Source of the DNA: Lysobacter sp. S4-A87
Lineage (GTDB): Bacteria; Pseudomonadota; Gammaproteobacteria; Xanthomonadales; Xanthomonadaceae
Direction: 5' to 3'
Assembly: GCF_022637455.1 (NCBI RefSeq)
Contig: NZ_CP093341.1
Coordinates: 1,922,001-1,986,000, forward strand
Length of the DNA stretch: 64,000 nucleotides
Part shown: piece by piece, positions 31,965 through 41,483 of the stretch
How positions within the stretch are numbered: the first letter of the stretch is position 1
How the letters are laid out: the number at the start of each line of letters is the position of its first letter
Made by a program: the position numbers and the translations under genes
Notes under the pieces: model-generated
What the model was told of the DNA's origin: nothing
The model's database searches: none
Seen by the model: the letters and a program-made list of their open reading frames with translations, nothing else

Positions 31965-33809
31965 TCAGGCACGCCGACCGAAGCGCGAGCGCTCCTGCCA
32001 CCACGTGGCAGCGCTCGCCAGCAGCCACGCCAGCCACCAAGGCCAGCGCTCACCGGGGTGACCCGGAACTGACACCGCTGCCGCGACGTTGACGGCCGAA
32101 CCGGCCGCCAAGCGCGCGGTCGCATCACGCATCTCACCCGCACGCAGGCCCGGCGCCGCTGCAGGCGCACGCACGAAGAACGACAGTGACTGCTCCCCCG
32201 ATCGCAGCTGGTGCCAGCCGGAATGGCGCGGCCAGAACGCGGCGCAGTTGCGCGAGCCCGTGGAGGGGTCGCGCAGCAGCGCGACGGTGTCGCCTGACGG
32301 CGTCCTTACGTTTGCACCCGCGCCGAGGGCGCACAGTGCGATGCGTCCGTGCTGGCGTGGCTCGCCTTCGATCTCAAGCTCACTGCGGGCCTGTGCGCGA
32401 CCAATCGTGGCCAACGCGCTGCTCCACATCTCGCCGTGCAGGTCGTCGCGACCTGCCAGCACCAGGCGGTAGCTGTCGGTCAGCGTCCACAGCGCAACGC
32501 GTCCACGCCCTTGGGCACGCCACGCAGCGAGCCAGCCGCCGGCGTCGTCGCGCAGCAGCGGCACCGCGTCGCTTGGCTGGATGCGCAGGTCGCGTCGTGT
32601 CAGTGCAGGAAGGTCGGGCAATGCGGCGTCATGCAGCCTCGGTGCGTCCGGTGTTCCGGGCCCGATGCGGGCGCGGGTGGCATCCTCGTCGCGCGCGGGG
32701 GTCGCAAGCTTCACTGTCGCCGAATCGCTGCCGCCGGCAACCGCGAACCCAAGCGCCTGCAGGCGGCGACGCTCTGCCGGCGATGGCGTGGCGGTCACGC
32801 GCAAGAGGACACCCAGGCCGGTGTTGATCGCATCGTTCAGCGCGGCACGCTGGCTGTCGCCCAGTGCGGACCAGGCGCGCTCGTCCAGGATCACCAGGTC
32901 GAAGCGGCCGAGGTTTGGGGCGTTGATCGCGACAGGCGCATCGCCCAGTTGCATGCCACCGCCGACCGAGACCTGGGTCTGCAGGGTCAGCCCGGCGTCG
33001 CGGGCCCAGCGGCGCAGGTACTCGACCTCTGGACCCGGTGCACCGGCCATCAGCAGCACGCGCGGTGGCGTCGCGGCGGCGGCCTGCAGGGGAAGGTCCA
33101 CGTCTTCGACGATGGCCTGTCGCGCGTCGCGTAGGCGGATGATGTAGCCCGCCGTGCCTGCCACCCGCGGGCTCGCGGTCAGCGTGAAGCGTCCGTCGGC
33201 CGGCAGTGCGATGCGGTCGACGCGACGGCGACCCGGATCGATCAGTTCCGCGGAGCCACCTGGCAGATCGTTTGCACGTCCGCCGACTACGAAGTCCGCA
33301 CCGGCAACCACCAGACGCGGCGCCTGCAGCTCGACCAGTCCACGTGGCAACGGAAGGGCGCTGAACTCCAATGCCAGGCCGCGTGCGGCATCGCGATCGC
33401 GCGCCTCAAGCCCCGCGCCGACGATGCGCACGCGCTGCGTGCCGGGGTGCTGCCGCAGCGCCGTGGCGAGATCGGGCGCGCGCTCGACATCACCCAGCGG
33501 CGGCGCCTCGGGCAAAGCGACAAAGGCCTCACCGCCGCGGCCGGCGCCCAGCTGTTCGGTAGTCGCGCCTGCAGTGGCGACGACCAGCGTGCCGGCTTCG
33601 CCCGGCAGCGAAGGCGGCACCAGCGCAAAGTACAGCAGCGTCGCGCACACCGGTTGCGCCAGCAGCAGCAAGACGATGCGCCACCCGCGCGAGCGTTGTG
33701 CCGGCTGCGCGCGCCACTGGCGGCGCAGCAATCTCGCGGACGCGACCACCGCCGTAATGGCGAGCAGCGCGGCCACCAGCAGCGGCAGGTTGAAGGCAGG
33801 CGCGGTCAC
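31965..33809 (-). CDS. Large membrane protein of the Bat/MoxR unit, glutamine-amidotransferase-like core
   Basis: A 614-residue protein with two N-terminal membrane helices (about 8-25 and 43-63), a long periplasmic part and a C-terminal helix (WPWWLAWLLASAATWW). The middle reads like a class-I glutamine-amidotransferase-type fold (TPPRVLLMAGAPGPEVEYLR, FDLVILDERAWSAL) without an obvious catalytic cysteine. Proteins of this layout regularly end moxR-DUF58-BatA gene runs in proteobacteria; their role is not established. Its start overlaps the previous gene by four bases. It probably forms an inner-membrane complex with the BatA-like protein. Confidence 0.7.
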   Translation of the reverse strand: MTAPAFNLPLLVAALLAITAVVASARLLRRQWRAQPAQRSRGWRIVLLLLAQPVCATLLYFALVPPSLPGEAGTLVVATAGATTEQLGAGRGGEAFVALPEAPPLGDVERAPDLATALRQHPGTQRVRIVGAGLEARDRDAARGLALEFSALPLPRGLVELQAPRLVVAGADFVVGGRANDLPGGSAELIDPGRRRVDRIALPADGRFTLTASPRVAGTAGYIIRLRDARQAIVEDVDLPLQAAAATPPRVLLMAGAPGPEVEYLRRWARDAGLTLQTQVSVGGGMQLGDAPVAINAPNLGRFDLVILDERAWSALGDSQRAALNDAINTGLGVLLRVTATPSPAERRRLQALGFAVAGGSDSATVKLATPARDEDATRARIGPGTPDAPRLHDAALPDLPALTRRDLRIQPSDAVPLLRDDAGGWLAAWRAQGRGRVALWTLTDSYRLVLAGRDDLHGEMWSSALATIGRAQARSELEIEGEPRQHGRIALCALGAGANVRTPSGDTVALLRDPSTGSRNCAAFWPRHSGWHQLRSGEQSLSFFVRAPAAAPGLRAGEMRDATARLAAGSAVNVAAAVSVPGHPGERWPWWLAWLLASAATWWQERSRFGRRA

Positions 33810-35965
33810 TTGGGTTCCTCCTGGCGCAACGCCTCCAGGTAACGCCGTCCCGCGGCGTCACCGGCATTGCGCCGTGGCACGGCCGCGGCCGGACGCGGCA
33901 GCAGCGGCCAGAGCAATGCACGCAGGTCGGCGCGGCAGGTCACGCAATCCGGGTCGGCGCGCAGCGCTTCGATTGCGGCGACGAAGGCGAGCGGGTCGGC
34001 CAGGCGCGATTCGTGCTCGCGCAGCCAGCGCTCCAGCGCGGTGAAGTCGATCGGCGCAGCGGCAACCTGCGATGCATCCAGCGAGCTCCACAGCGCCGCC
34101 AGCGTCGGGTCGGCGATGTCGGCTGCCACCAGCGCGTCGTCGCGGCGCGCCAGGCCGGCGCGATCGCCGCTCATGCGGCGGCTCTCGTCGATCGGCGGCA
34201 GCTCCGGACCGACGCGGGCCAGGTAGATGCGCGTGGCCTGCTGCACCTGCTTGATGAATCTCAACGCGCGGTAGGCGTACGGCAGTGCGAGTTCGGGATG
34301 GCCCTGGCGCAGGTGACCTTCCGACTGCCACATCTCGTCGAGGGCCGACTTGAGCAGCTTGCGCGTCTCGGGATCGAGCAGCGTCGCCGCTTCGGCGTGG
34401 TCGTGGGTGTGGCCGTACTCTTCGAGCACCGCGCCTTCCTCGCCGAACTTCCCTGCCCCGCCCGCTTCGGCGTGGCCATGCTCGTCGGCGGGTGCCGCGG
34501 TCGTTTCGTCCGCGCCATGCGCGTCGTCGGCGTCGGCGTCGTTTGTCGGCGGCGGCTTCGGTTCGCCTTCGGCCTCTTCGCCGAGGAACTGGCCGTAGCG
34601 CAGGCGCAGGATGCGCTGGTCGACGCCGATCGCGTCGCTGCGTTTCACGTAGCGGTCGGCCTCGAGCTTGCGTTTTTCCTTCAGCAGCGCCTCGGCGTCG
34701 ATGATGATCTGGCGCTGGCTGCGGAAGTACGCGGGCAGCACCTTCTTGACCATGCCTTCCAGGCCCGTGGTCTCGGTGCCCAGGTCGGACGGCCAGCGCA
34801 GGATCAGGCTCGCGCTGCGCGCCGACTGCACAGTCGGAGTGCGGTTGTCGTTGACGCTCAGCTGCACGATCAGGTCGTCGCCGGCGGCCAGGCCGAGTGC
34901 GGCCAGGTCGAGGCGATGGGCAAAGCGCTTGACCGTCGCGCTGCCGCCGCCGCCGATGGTCATCGACTGCTCGCGGAAGGTGATGTTCTCGCCGCTGCCC
35001 TGCGCCAGGGTGATGCGCAGCGTCGCGGTGGAGGCGACGCCGTAGTCGTCGCTGCCCTCGAACGCCAGCGCCCAGCTGCGCTGCCCCTGCGTCATCAGGC
35101 TCAGGCTGCGGTCGGGTTCGAGCACCCGCAGCTGCGGGGCGCGGTCGGGGATGGCGTCGAGGCGGTGCAGCGTCGCCGGCTGCAGCGGCGGGGCATCGTG
35201 CACGACGATGCGGTACAGCGCCGAGCGGGCGAGTACGTCATTGCCGCGCCAGTCGTCGCCTTCGCGGCTGAGCTTGAGGCGACGGCCGTCGTGGAAGACC
35301 AGTTCCGCCGATGCCGGCTGCGGCGCGAAGCCGAGCGTCCATTGCAGGCGCGTGCCTTGCGGCGCCTTGGCGTCGAGGGTGGCGTCGTCGCGCGCGGGCT
35401 GGCGCGTGTAGCCGGGCGGCGTGATCTGCAGGCGCTGCTGCACGATGCGGGTCTGCGTCGGTGCGGCGGGGGTGACGCCGACGCTGGACAGCACGTCTTC
35501 GAAGGTCGCGCCCGGGCGTGCCGGCCACAGCAGTGTTGCTGCGATCGCCACGATGGCGATGCTGTTGCCGATCGCATGCACGCGTGTCGACCAGCGCGGA
35601 CGGACGTCCGGCGGCGGCGCGTTCTCGATGCGCTGCTGAAGGCGACCGAGTTGCAGCCGCTCCAGGCCGGTCATGCTGGCGGTCGGCGCGAACAGCAGGT
35701 CGGTGCTGTCGTCCATGTCGGTGCGGCTGGCGTCCAGCTCGCGGACCAGCCAGCGCGTGTCGAGCATCCGCGCGCGATGGAAGGCGAATGCCGCTGTCGC
35801 CACGGCCGCGACCAGCAGCACCGCCAACGCTGCGGCGATTCCGCCCAGGCGCCAGGCCAGGGCGATGGCGACCAGCATCCACGGCACGCAGCGCAACGCG
35901 GCATCGAGGCCACGACGCCGGCGTGCCTGCTGCAGTGCGCGTTGCAGGACGGTCATCGCGCTCAT
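33806..35965 (-). CDS. DUF4175-like large membrane protein
   Basis: A 719-residue protein with hydrophobic segments near residues 27-67 and 135-155, then a long soluble region. Beta-rich stretches (LRITLAQGSGENITF, DLIVQLSVNDNRTPTVQ) precede helical ones, as in DUF4175-like proteins of MoxR/Bat clusters. Residues about 470-525 form an acidic and histidine-rich insert including EHGHAEAGG and EEYGHTHDHAEAA, which could bind metal ions. Overlaps of four bases at both ends tie it to its neighbours. The start MSAMTVLQRAL follows the ATGA junction. Function unknown; the family assignment rests on context and overall layout. Confidence 0.65.
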   Translation of the reverse strand: MSAMTVLQRALQQARRRRGLDAALRCVPWMLVAIALAWRLGGIAAALAVLLVAAVATAAFAFHRARMLDTRWLVRELDASRTDMDDSTDLLFAPTASMTGLERLQLGRLQQRIENAPPPDVRPRWSTRVHAIGNSIAIVAIAATLLWPARPGATFEDVLSSVGVTPAAPTQTRIVQQRLQITPPGYTRQPARDDATLDAKAPQGTRLQWTLGFAPQPASAELVFHDGRRLKLSREGDDWRGNDVLARSALYRIVVHDAPPLQPATLHRLDAIPDRAPQLRVLEPDRSLSLMTQGQRSWALAFEGSDDYGVASTATLRITLAQGSGENITFREQSMTIGGGGSATVKRFAHRLDLAALGLAAGDDLIVQLSVNDNRTPTVQSARSASLILRWPSDLGTETTGLEGMVKKVLPAYFRSQRQIIIDAEALLKEKRKLEADRYVKRSDAIGVDQRILRLRYGQFLGEEAEGEPKPPPTNDADADDAHGADETTAAPADEHGHAEAGGAGKFGEEGAVLEEYGHTHDHAEAATLLDPETRKLLKSALDEMWQSEGHLRQGHPELALPYAYRALRFIKQVQQATRIYLARVGPELPPIDESRRMSGDRAGLARRDDALVAADIADPTLAALWSSLDASQVAAAPIDFTALERWLREHESRLADPLAFVAAIEALRADPDCVTCRADLRALLWPLLPRPAAAVPRRNAGDAAGRRYLEALRQEEPK

Positions 35966-37125
35966 GGCGCCACCGTCCGGCGTGCGCCGGTGGCCAGCCA
36001 GCGTTCGGCCAGGAACAACACCGCAATCAGCAGCACCAGCCACGGCTGCAGGTCACGCGGCGACTGCGGGAATACGGGGCCGCCGGCCAGCGGTGCGTGC
36101 GTGGCTGCGAGCACGCGCGTCGGTGCCGCCCTGGGCGGATCGAACAGCGTGCGCAGCTGTTGCGGGAAGTCTGGCTCCAGCAGCGCCGGCATCGCCTGCG
36201 GTGCGAGTTCGCGGGTGAAGCGCATCACCCGGCCCTTGCCGTAGGCCGCGCCCTCGACCAGCGGGGCGCCGGTGGCATCGCGCCACAGCACGGTAGTCGC
36301 CGGCAGGTTGGCCATCGTGGCGCCGTGGTCGAGCAGTGCAACGCCGCCTTCGCGTGCCCACGCATCCACGGCGGCGGGCAGCGGTCCAGGCGCCAGCCAG
36401 ATCAGCTGCCGGGTGTTTGCAGGCAGGGGCTGGGTGTGCGGTGCCTGGTCAGAGGCAGCCTTCGTGTTGCCGGCGCTCCATGCGGCCTGGGCGGCACGCA
36501 GGTAACGCATCGCCGCTTCACGCTGAGGTGCATGGCGAATGCTCGGCGCGAACGCCGCCACGTTCGGCTGCGCGGGTCCGGTCGGCATCGAGCCGGGCAG
36601 CACGCGCCATTGGATGCGATGGCTCAGGCTGGGCAGTTGTGCATCGACACCGCTGAGTTGTTCGGGCACCAGCACGGTCAGCGTCGCACCCGCGGGCAGA
36701 TCGGCATCGAGCTCGCGCAGCAGGCTGATCACCGGCGCAGACGCTCGGGGTGCAGGCTCGTCCAGCGACGGGAATCCCGGCGCCAGCCAATGCCATCTGG
36801 CGTTTTCCGGTGCCGGCTGCGCGCGCGCCTGCTGCAGGTCCACGCCCGGCACCACGGCAATCCATGGCGCATCGCTGGCGCCGCCGACGATCACCGGTCG
36901 CGCCAGCAGCAGCGCCAGCGCGATGAGAAGCAACAGCCGCAGCGCCAGCAGCAGCCATTCGTCGAAGCGTATGCGATGGCGTGGCTTGGGCTTCTGCCGC
37001 AGCCAGCGCAGCGCGGCGAACTGGATCGGCCGCTGCTCGCTGCGTCGCGCCAGGTGGATCAGCAGCGGCAGCAACAGCGCCGCGAGCGCAGCCAGGCCGG
37101 CGGGCAGCAAGAACGCCAGGCTCAT
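35962..37125 (-). CDS. BatA-like membrane protein (aerotolerance cluster N-terminal domain)
   Basis: This 387-residue protein opens with the BatA N-terminal signature: a membrane helix (FLLPAGLAALAALLLPLLIH), then RPIQFAALRWLRQKPKPRH, then a second helix (EWLLLALRLLLLIALALLLA). The periplasmic middle lacks an obvious von Willebrand MIDAS sequence, and a third helix lies at the end (LQPWLVLLIAVLFLAERW). It overlaps DUF58 upstream and the DUF4175-like gene downstream by four bases each. Bat proteins were first linked to aerotolerance; the general theme is MoxR-assisted assembly of envelope complexes. Confidence 0.82.
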   Translation of the reverse strand: MSLAFLLPAGLAALAALLLPLLIHLARRSEQRPIQFAALRWLRQKPKPRHRIRFDEWLLLALRLLLLIALALLLARPVIVGGASDAPWIAVVPGVDLQQARAQPAPENARWHWLAPGFPSLDEPAPRASAPVISLLRELDADLPAGATLTVLVPEQLSGVDAQLPSLSHRIQWRVLPGSMPTGPAQPNVAAFAPSIRHAPQREAAMRYLRAAQAAWSAGNTKAASDQAPHTQPLPANTRQLIWLAPGPLPAAVDAWAREGGVALLDHGATMANLPATTVLWRDATGAPLVEGAAYGKGRVMRFTRELAPQAMPALLEPDFPQQLRTLFDPPRAAPTRVLAATHAPLAGGPVFPQSPRDLQPWLVLLIAVLFLAERWLATGARRTVAP

Positions 37126-38036
37126 GCGTACTCCGCCGCGTCGCGGGAGCCAAACAGCCGTCGCAACGGCAGGTCCAGCGCCTGGTCGAGCACGTAGCGC
37201 GCGTGGCGGATGCCGCTGCCATCCAGGCGCGCATCGAGCTCGCGGCGCGCGGCTTCGAAACGGCGCAGGAACTCATCGCGCATCGCAGTGCCATCGCCAC
37301 GAAGCTCTTCGCCGGTTTCGGGGTCGCGGAACACGTGGCCGCCACGGAACGGGAAGTCGCGCTCTTCGGCGGTGAGGATCTGGATGGCGGCGACTTCGCG
37401 GCGTGCGGCTGCCAACCGCGTCACTACTTCCAGTGCACCTTCGTCGAAGGCATCGCTGAGCAGCACGACCAGGTCGCCGGCGCCGATGCGCTCCCACAAC
37501 GGGCGCAGGCGCTCAGCCGACGGCCAGATGCCACCTGCCTCGACGCGTTGCAGTTCGAGCATGAAGCGGTCGCGCTGGCGCAGGCCGCCGCCGGGTGCGA
37601 GCACACGGACACCGTCGCCGTGCAGCACGGCCAGCCCGAAGCGGTCGCCCTGGCGCAGCGCCAGTTCGGCGACGCAGGCGGCCAGGCCCTTTGCGGCTGA
37701 CAGGCGCGACCAGCCTGGGCGGGCCGCGTCTTCCTGCGCCATCGATGCGGTGGCATCGACCAGCAGCCACACCGCGAGCGGGCTTTCGCGCTCGGCTTCG
37801 CGGACGAAGAAACGGTCGGATCGTGCGTAGAGCTTCCAGTCGACCTGGCGCAGCTCGTCGCCGGGCTCGTAGGCGCGGTACTGGGCGAATTCCAGTCCGG
37901 CGCCGCGGCTGCGGCTGTGGTGCAGGCCGATGCCCTGCAAGCCGACCGCGCGTCGCGAGGTCAGGCGCAGGTCCTTCAACCGCGCGCGCACCTGCGGCGG
38001 AATGAAGTCGACGAAGCTCGAACCCGGACTGACCAC
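37122..38036 (-). CDS. DUF58 (VWA-like) protein
   Basis: A 304-residue cytosolic protein with the DUF58 block HHSRSRGAGLEFAQYRAYEP followed by GDELRQVDWKLYARSDRFFV. A VWA-like domain follows in which the metal site reads LLVDATASM, with threonine where most MIDAS sites have serine, and VVLLSDAFDEGALE supplies the second motif. DUF58 proteins are the usual partner of MoxR ATPases. The start is GTG 38036 with GAAGGA before it; MoxR ends 13 bases upstream. The four-base overlap with the BatA-like gene implies coupled synthesis. Confidence 0.9.
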   Translation of the reverse strand: MVSPGSSFVDFIPPQVRARLKDLRLTSRRAVGLQGIGLHHSRSRGAGLEFAQYRAYEPGDELRQVDWKLYARSDRFFVREAERESPLAVWLLVDATASMAQEDAARPGWSRLSAAKGLAACVAELALRQGDRFGLAVLHGDGVRVLAPGGGLRQRDRFMLELQRVEAGGIWPSAERLRPLWERIGAGDLVVLLSDAFDEGALEVVTRLAAARREVAAIQILTAEERDFPFRGGHVFRDPETGEELRGDGTAMRDEFLRRFEAARRELDARLDGSGIRHARYVLDQALDLPLRRLFGSRDAAEYA

Positions 38037-38049
38037 GTGCGTCCTTCGA

Positions 38050-39045
<996 letters not shown>

Positions 39046-39075
39046 GGCAGATCCTGGTTATCTGGTAACGCCCGG

Positions 39076-39151
39076 GTAGCCCGGGCAAGGCCGCAGGCCG
39101 CACCCGGGTTGGCGCGTCGGTCCCCGGGTGCGCTCCGCTTACCCGGGCTAC
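39076..39151. repeat. REP pair (family A) between DUF4159 and moxR genes
   Basis: The left arm GTAGCCCGGGCAAGGCCGCA and the right inverted arm CGCTCCGCTTACCCGGGCTA face each other around a short spacer. The left arm is more diverged, with a GCCGCAGGCCG substitution that preserves hairpin pairing. It sits within the long minus-strand unit directly after the DUF4159 stop codon. Confidence 0.78.
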
Positions 39152-39153
39152 GC

Positions 39154-39855
39154 TCAGCTGTTCAACGCATACATCACGATATTGACCGCGAACTTCGTAT
39201 TGTCCTCGGCCAGGAAACGCTTGTTGCGCCAGTCGTAGTCCCACTCGCAACCGTAATCCTTGTTGCTGTAGAGGACGCCGAGCCGGCCGTCGATCTCGAT
39301 GCCCTGCAGGTAATCGTGCACCAGGTCGTCGCCCCAGCCGTTGAGCTCGAAGCCCGTGGCCGGGGGGCCGTCCTTGAACATGAAGAAGCTGCGGTACAGC
39401 GCGTGCGTGTTGGGCAGCTTGCGCAGCGCCTTCGGCCCGAAGATCGTCGCCATCTGCGCCTCGAACGAGCGCGCGAACAAGCCGTCGATGTCGTGGTTGC
39501 AGTCATCGACGAAGACGAAGCCGCCATTGCGCACGTAGCGCTCGAAGTTGCGCCGCTCGTCCGGGTTGAACTCGACCAGCTTGTGCCCGGCCAGGTAACA
39601 GAACGGCGCGGTCAGCATCTTCGGGTCGGCCAGCGCCAGCACGTGCTCCTTCGGGTCCACGCGCAGGTTGGTGTAGTCGATCAAGGACGTGATCAGGTTG
39701 GCCGGCATGCGCTGGTCGACATCCCAGTCCCCCGAGTCGTACTTCAGGCGCGTCAGCCAGAAGTCGTACTCGACGCTGGCGGCGCGTGCCAGCGGGGGCA
39801 GCAGCGCCCCCGCCGCGCCCGCCAGCATCAGGCGGAGGAACTGCGCGCGGTTCAT
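39154..39855 (-). CDS. DUF4159 family protein, exported
   Basis: A 233-residue protein with an N-terminal export helix (FLRLMLAGAAGALLPPLARA). The body matches DUF4159: EYDFWLTRLKYDSGDWDVDQ, LPYLAGHK-like APFCYLAGHKLVEFNPDE, GGFVFVDDCNHDIDGLF and GVLYSNKDYGCEWDYDWRN. The fold is related to class-I glutamine amidotransferases; activity is unknown. It overlaps the TldD stop by four bases and precedes moxR, linking the TldD group with the Bat-type group. The signal lacks a twin-arginine pair, so Sec export is likely, whereas its neighbour TldD looks like a Tat substrate. Confidence 0.85.
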   Translation of the reverse strand: MNRAQFLRLMLAGAAGALLPPLARAASVEYDFWLTRLKYDSGDWDVDQRMPANLITSLIDYTNLRVDPKEHVLALADPKMLTAPFCYLAGHKLVEFNPDERRNFERYVRNGGFVFVDDCNHDIDGLFARSFEAQMATIFGPKALRKLPNTHALYRSFFMFKDGPPATGFELNGWGDDLVHDYLQGIEIDGRLGVLYSNKDYGCEWDYDWRNKRFLAEDNTKFAVNIVMYALNS

Positions 39856-41477
39856 ATCGACCGCGCGGTATTGATGATGTTGATGCCGTTGAAGCGGGTC
39901 GTGCTCGATCCGTGCGACACCGCCGAGACCTGGCTCGGCTGGCCCTTGCCGTCGAAGAACGAACCGCCGAGGCGGAAGTCGCGCTCGTCGCAGATCGCGC
40001 TGCAGGCGTTCCAGAACTCCGGCGTGCGGATCTGGTACGCGGCATCCTCGACCAGGCCGGTCACCTTGCCCTGCTTGATCTCGTAGAACAGCTGGCCGCC
40101 GAACTGGGCGTTGTAGCGCTGCTGGTCGATCGAGTACGAGCCGCGGCCGTGGATGTAGAGGCCGTTCTCGACGTCCTTGACCATGTCGGCGACGCTCAGC
40201 GGCGCCTTGCCCGGCATCAGCGAGACGTTGGCCATGCGCTGGAACTGCACGCTCGACCACGAATCGGCATAGCTGCAGCCGTGCGATTCCTTGTGACCGA
40301 GGATATGCGCCTCGTCACGCGTGGCCTGGTAGTCGACGAGGACGCCGTCGCGCACCAGGTCCCACTGTTTGGTCTTCACGCCCTCATCGTCGTAGCCGAC
40401 CGCGCCGAGGCTGCCCTGGCGCGTCTTGTCGGCGACGAAGTTGACGATGTCGCTGCCCCAGCGGTAGCCGTCGTCGCGCTTGTCGAGCGTGGCGAAGCTG
40501 GTGCCGGCGTAGTTGGCCTCATACCCGAGCACGCGGTCGAGCTCCAGCGGGTGGCCGACGTTCTCGTGGATGGTCAGGAACAGGTTCGACGGGTCGATGA
40601 CCAGGTCGTACTTGCCCGGCTTCACCGACGGCGCCTTGAGCTTGGCGCGGGCGTCGCGGGCGCTGGCGATGGCGTCTTCCATCACGTCGTAGCTGCGGCC
40701 GTAAGCGGTGATGCCGCCGGGAAGCCTGAACTTGCCGGCCGGATCGGCGTCGAGGTACTCGTAGCCCATGCCCATCGGCGCCGACAGGCCGTTGCGGGTG
40801 CGGAACCTGCCACTGGCCTTGTCCACCGCGGTGGCGGTGATCGGCAGCCAGATCCTGTGCACGTCCTGGTCGATATAGCTGCCATCGGTCGAGGCGAAAT
40901 ACTTCTGCTCGTTGATCAGGAACAGCGTCGAGTTGAAGAAGTCGGCGCCGGCCTTCATCGCAGCGGCATTGACGCCAAGCAGCAGGTCCACCTTCTCCTT
41001 GATCGGCACGGCCATGGCGTTCTTGCGGATCGGCGTCGCCCAGCTGATCTCGCCGACGCCGGGCGTCGGTGCCAGCTCGACGCGCCTGGTCTGGTGGCGC
41101 GAGTTGGCCCTGGCAATGGCAGCCGCCTGGCGCGCAACGGCCGCCACCGCATCGGTGGTCTGCACGTTGGTTGCCGCAAAGCCCCAGGCGCCGTCGACCA
41201 GCACGCGCACGCCGATGCCGGAGGACTCGCCGTTGACGATGTTCTCCACCCGCGCCTCGCGGGTGATCACCGACTGGCGCAGGTAGCGCCCGATGCGCAC
41301 GTCGCAGTACTGCGCGCCAGCAGCGCGGGCGGCCGTCAGCGCGGCGTCGGCGAGAAGCCGGCGGCGCGCACCATCGACCGGTTCAAGCAGTGCCTCTGCG
41401 GCGATGCTGCGGCCATAAGGCAGCAGCATCGCGGCGAGACCCACACCGGTAAAACCCAGAAATTGCCTGCGTTGCAT
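39852..41477 (-). CDS. tldD: TldD-family metalloprotease with Tat signal (copy 1)
   Basis: A 541-residue TldD homologue. The N-terminus reads MQRRQFLGFTGVGLAAMLLP, a twin-arginine (RRxFL) signal that would send the folded protein across the inner membrane. The zinc motif HExxxH is intact (HENVGH, residues 304-309), followed by LELDRVLGYEANYAGTS. In E. coli TldD works as a heterodimer with TldE to digest unfolded peptides such as modified microcin B17; there it is cytosolic and about 480 residues. Here it lies six bases after the TldE gene and overlaps DUF4159. It closely resembles the second copy at 42839-44467 along its whole length. Confidence 0.9.
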   Translation of the reverse strand: MQRRQFLGFTGVGLAAMLLPYGRSIAAEALLEPVDGARRRLLADAALTAARAAGAQYCDVRIGRYLRQSVITREARVENIVNGESSGIGVRVLVDGAWGFAATNVQTTDAVAAVARQAAAIARANSRHQTRRVELAPTPGVGEISWATPIRKNAMAVPIKEKVDLLLGVNAAAMKAGADFFNSTLFLINEQKYFASTDGSYIDQDVHRIWLPITATAVDKASGRFRTRNGLSAPMGMGYEYLDADPAGKFRLPGGITAYGRSYDVMEDAIASARDARAKLKAPSVKPGKYDLVIDPSNLFLTIHENVGHPLELDRVLGYEANYAGTSFATLDKRDDGYRWGSDIVNFVADKTRQGSLGAVGYDDEGVKTKQWDLVRDGVLVDYQATRDEAHILGHKESHGCSYADSWSSVQFQRMANVSLMPGKAPLSVADMVKDVENGLYIHGRGSYSIDQQRYNAQFGGQLFYEIKQGKVTGLVEDAAYQIRTPEFWNACSAICDERDFRLGGSFFDGKGQPSQVSAVSHGSSTTRFNGINIINTARSI

Positions 41478-41483
41478 TTCCGA

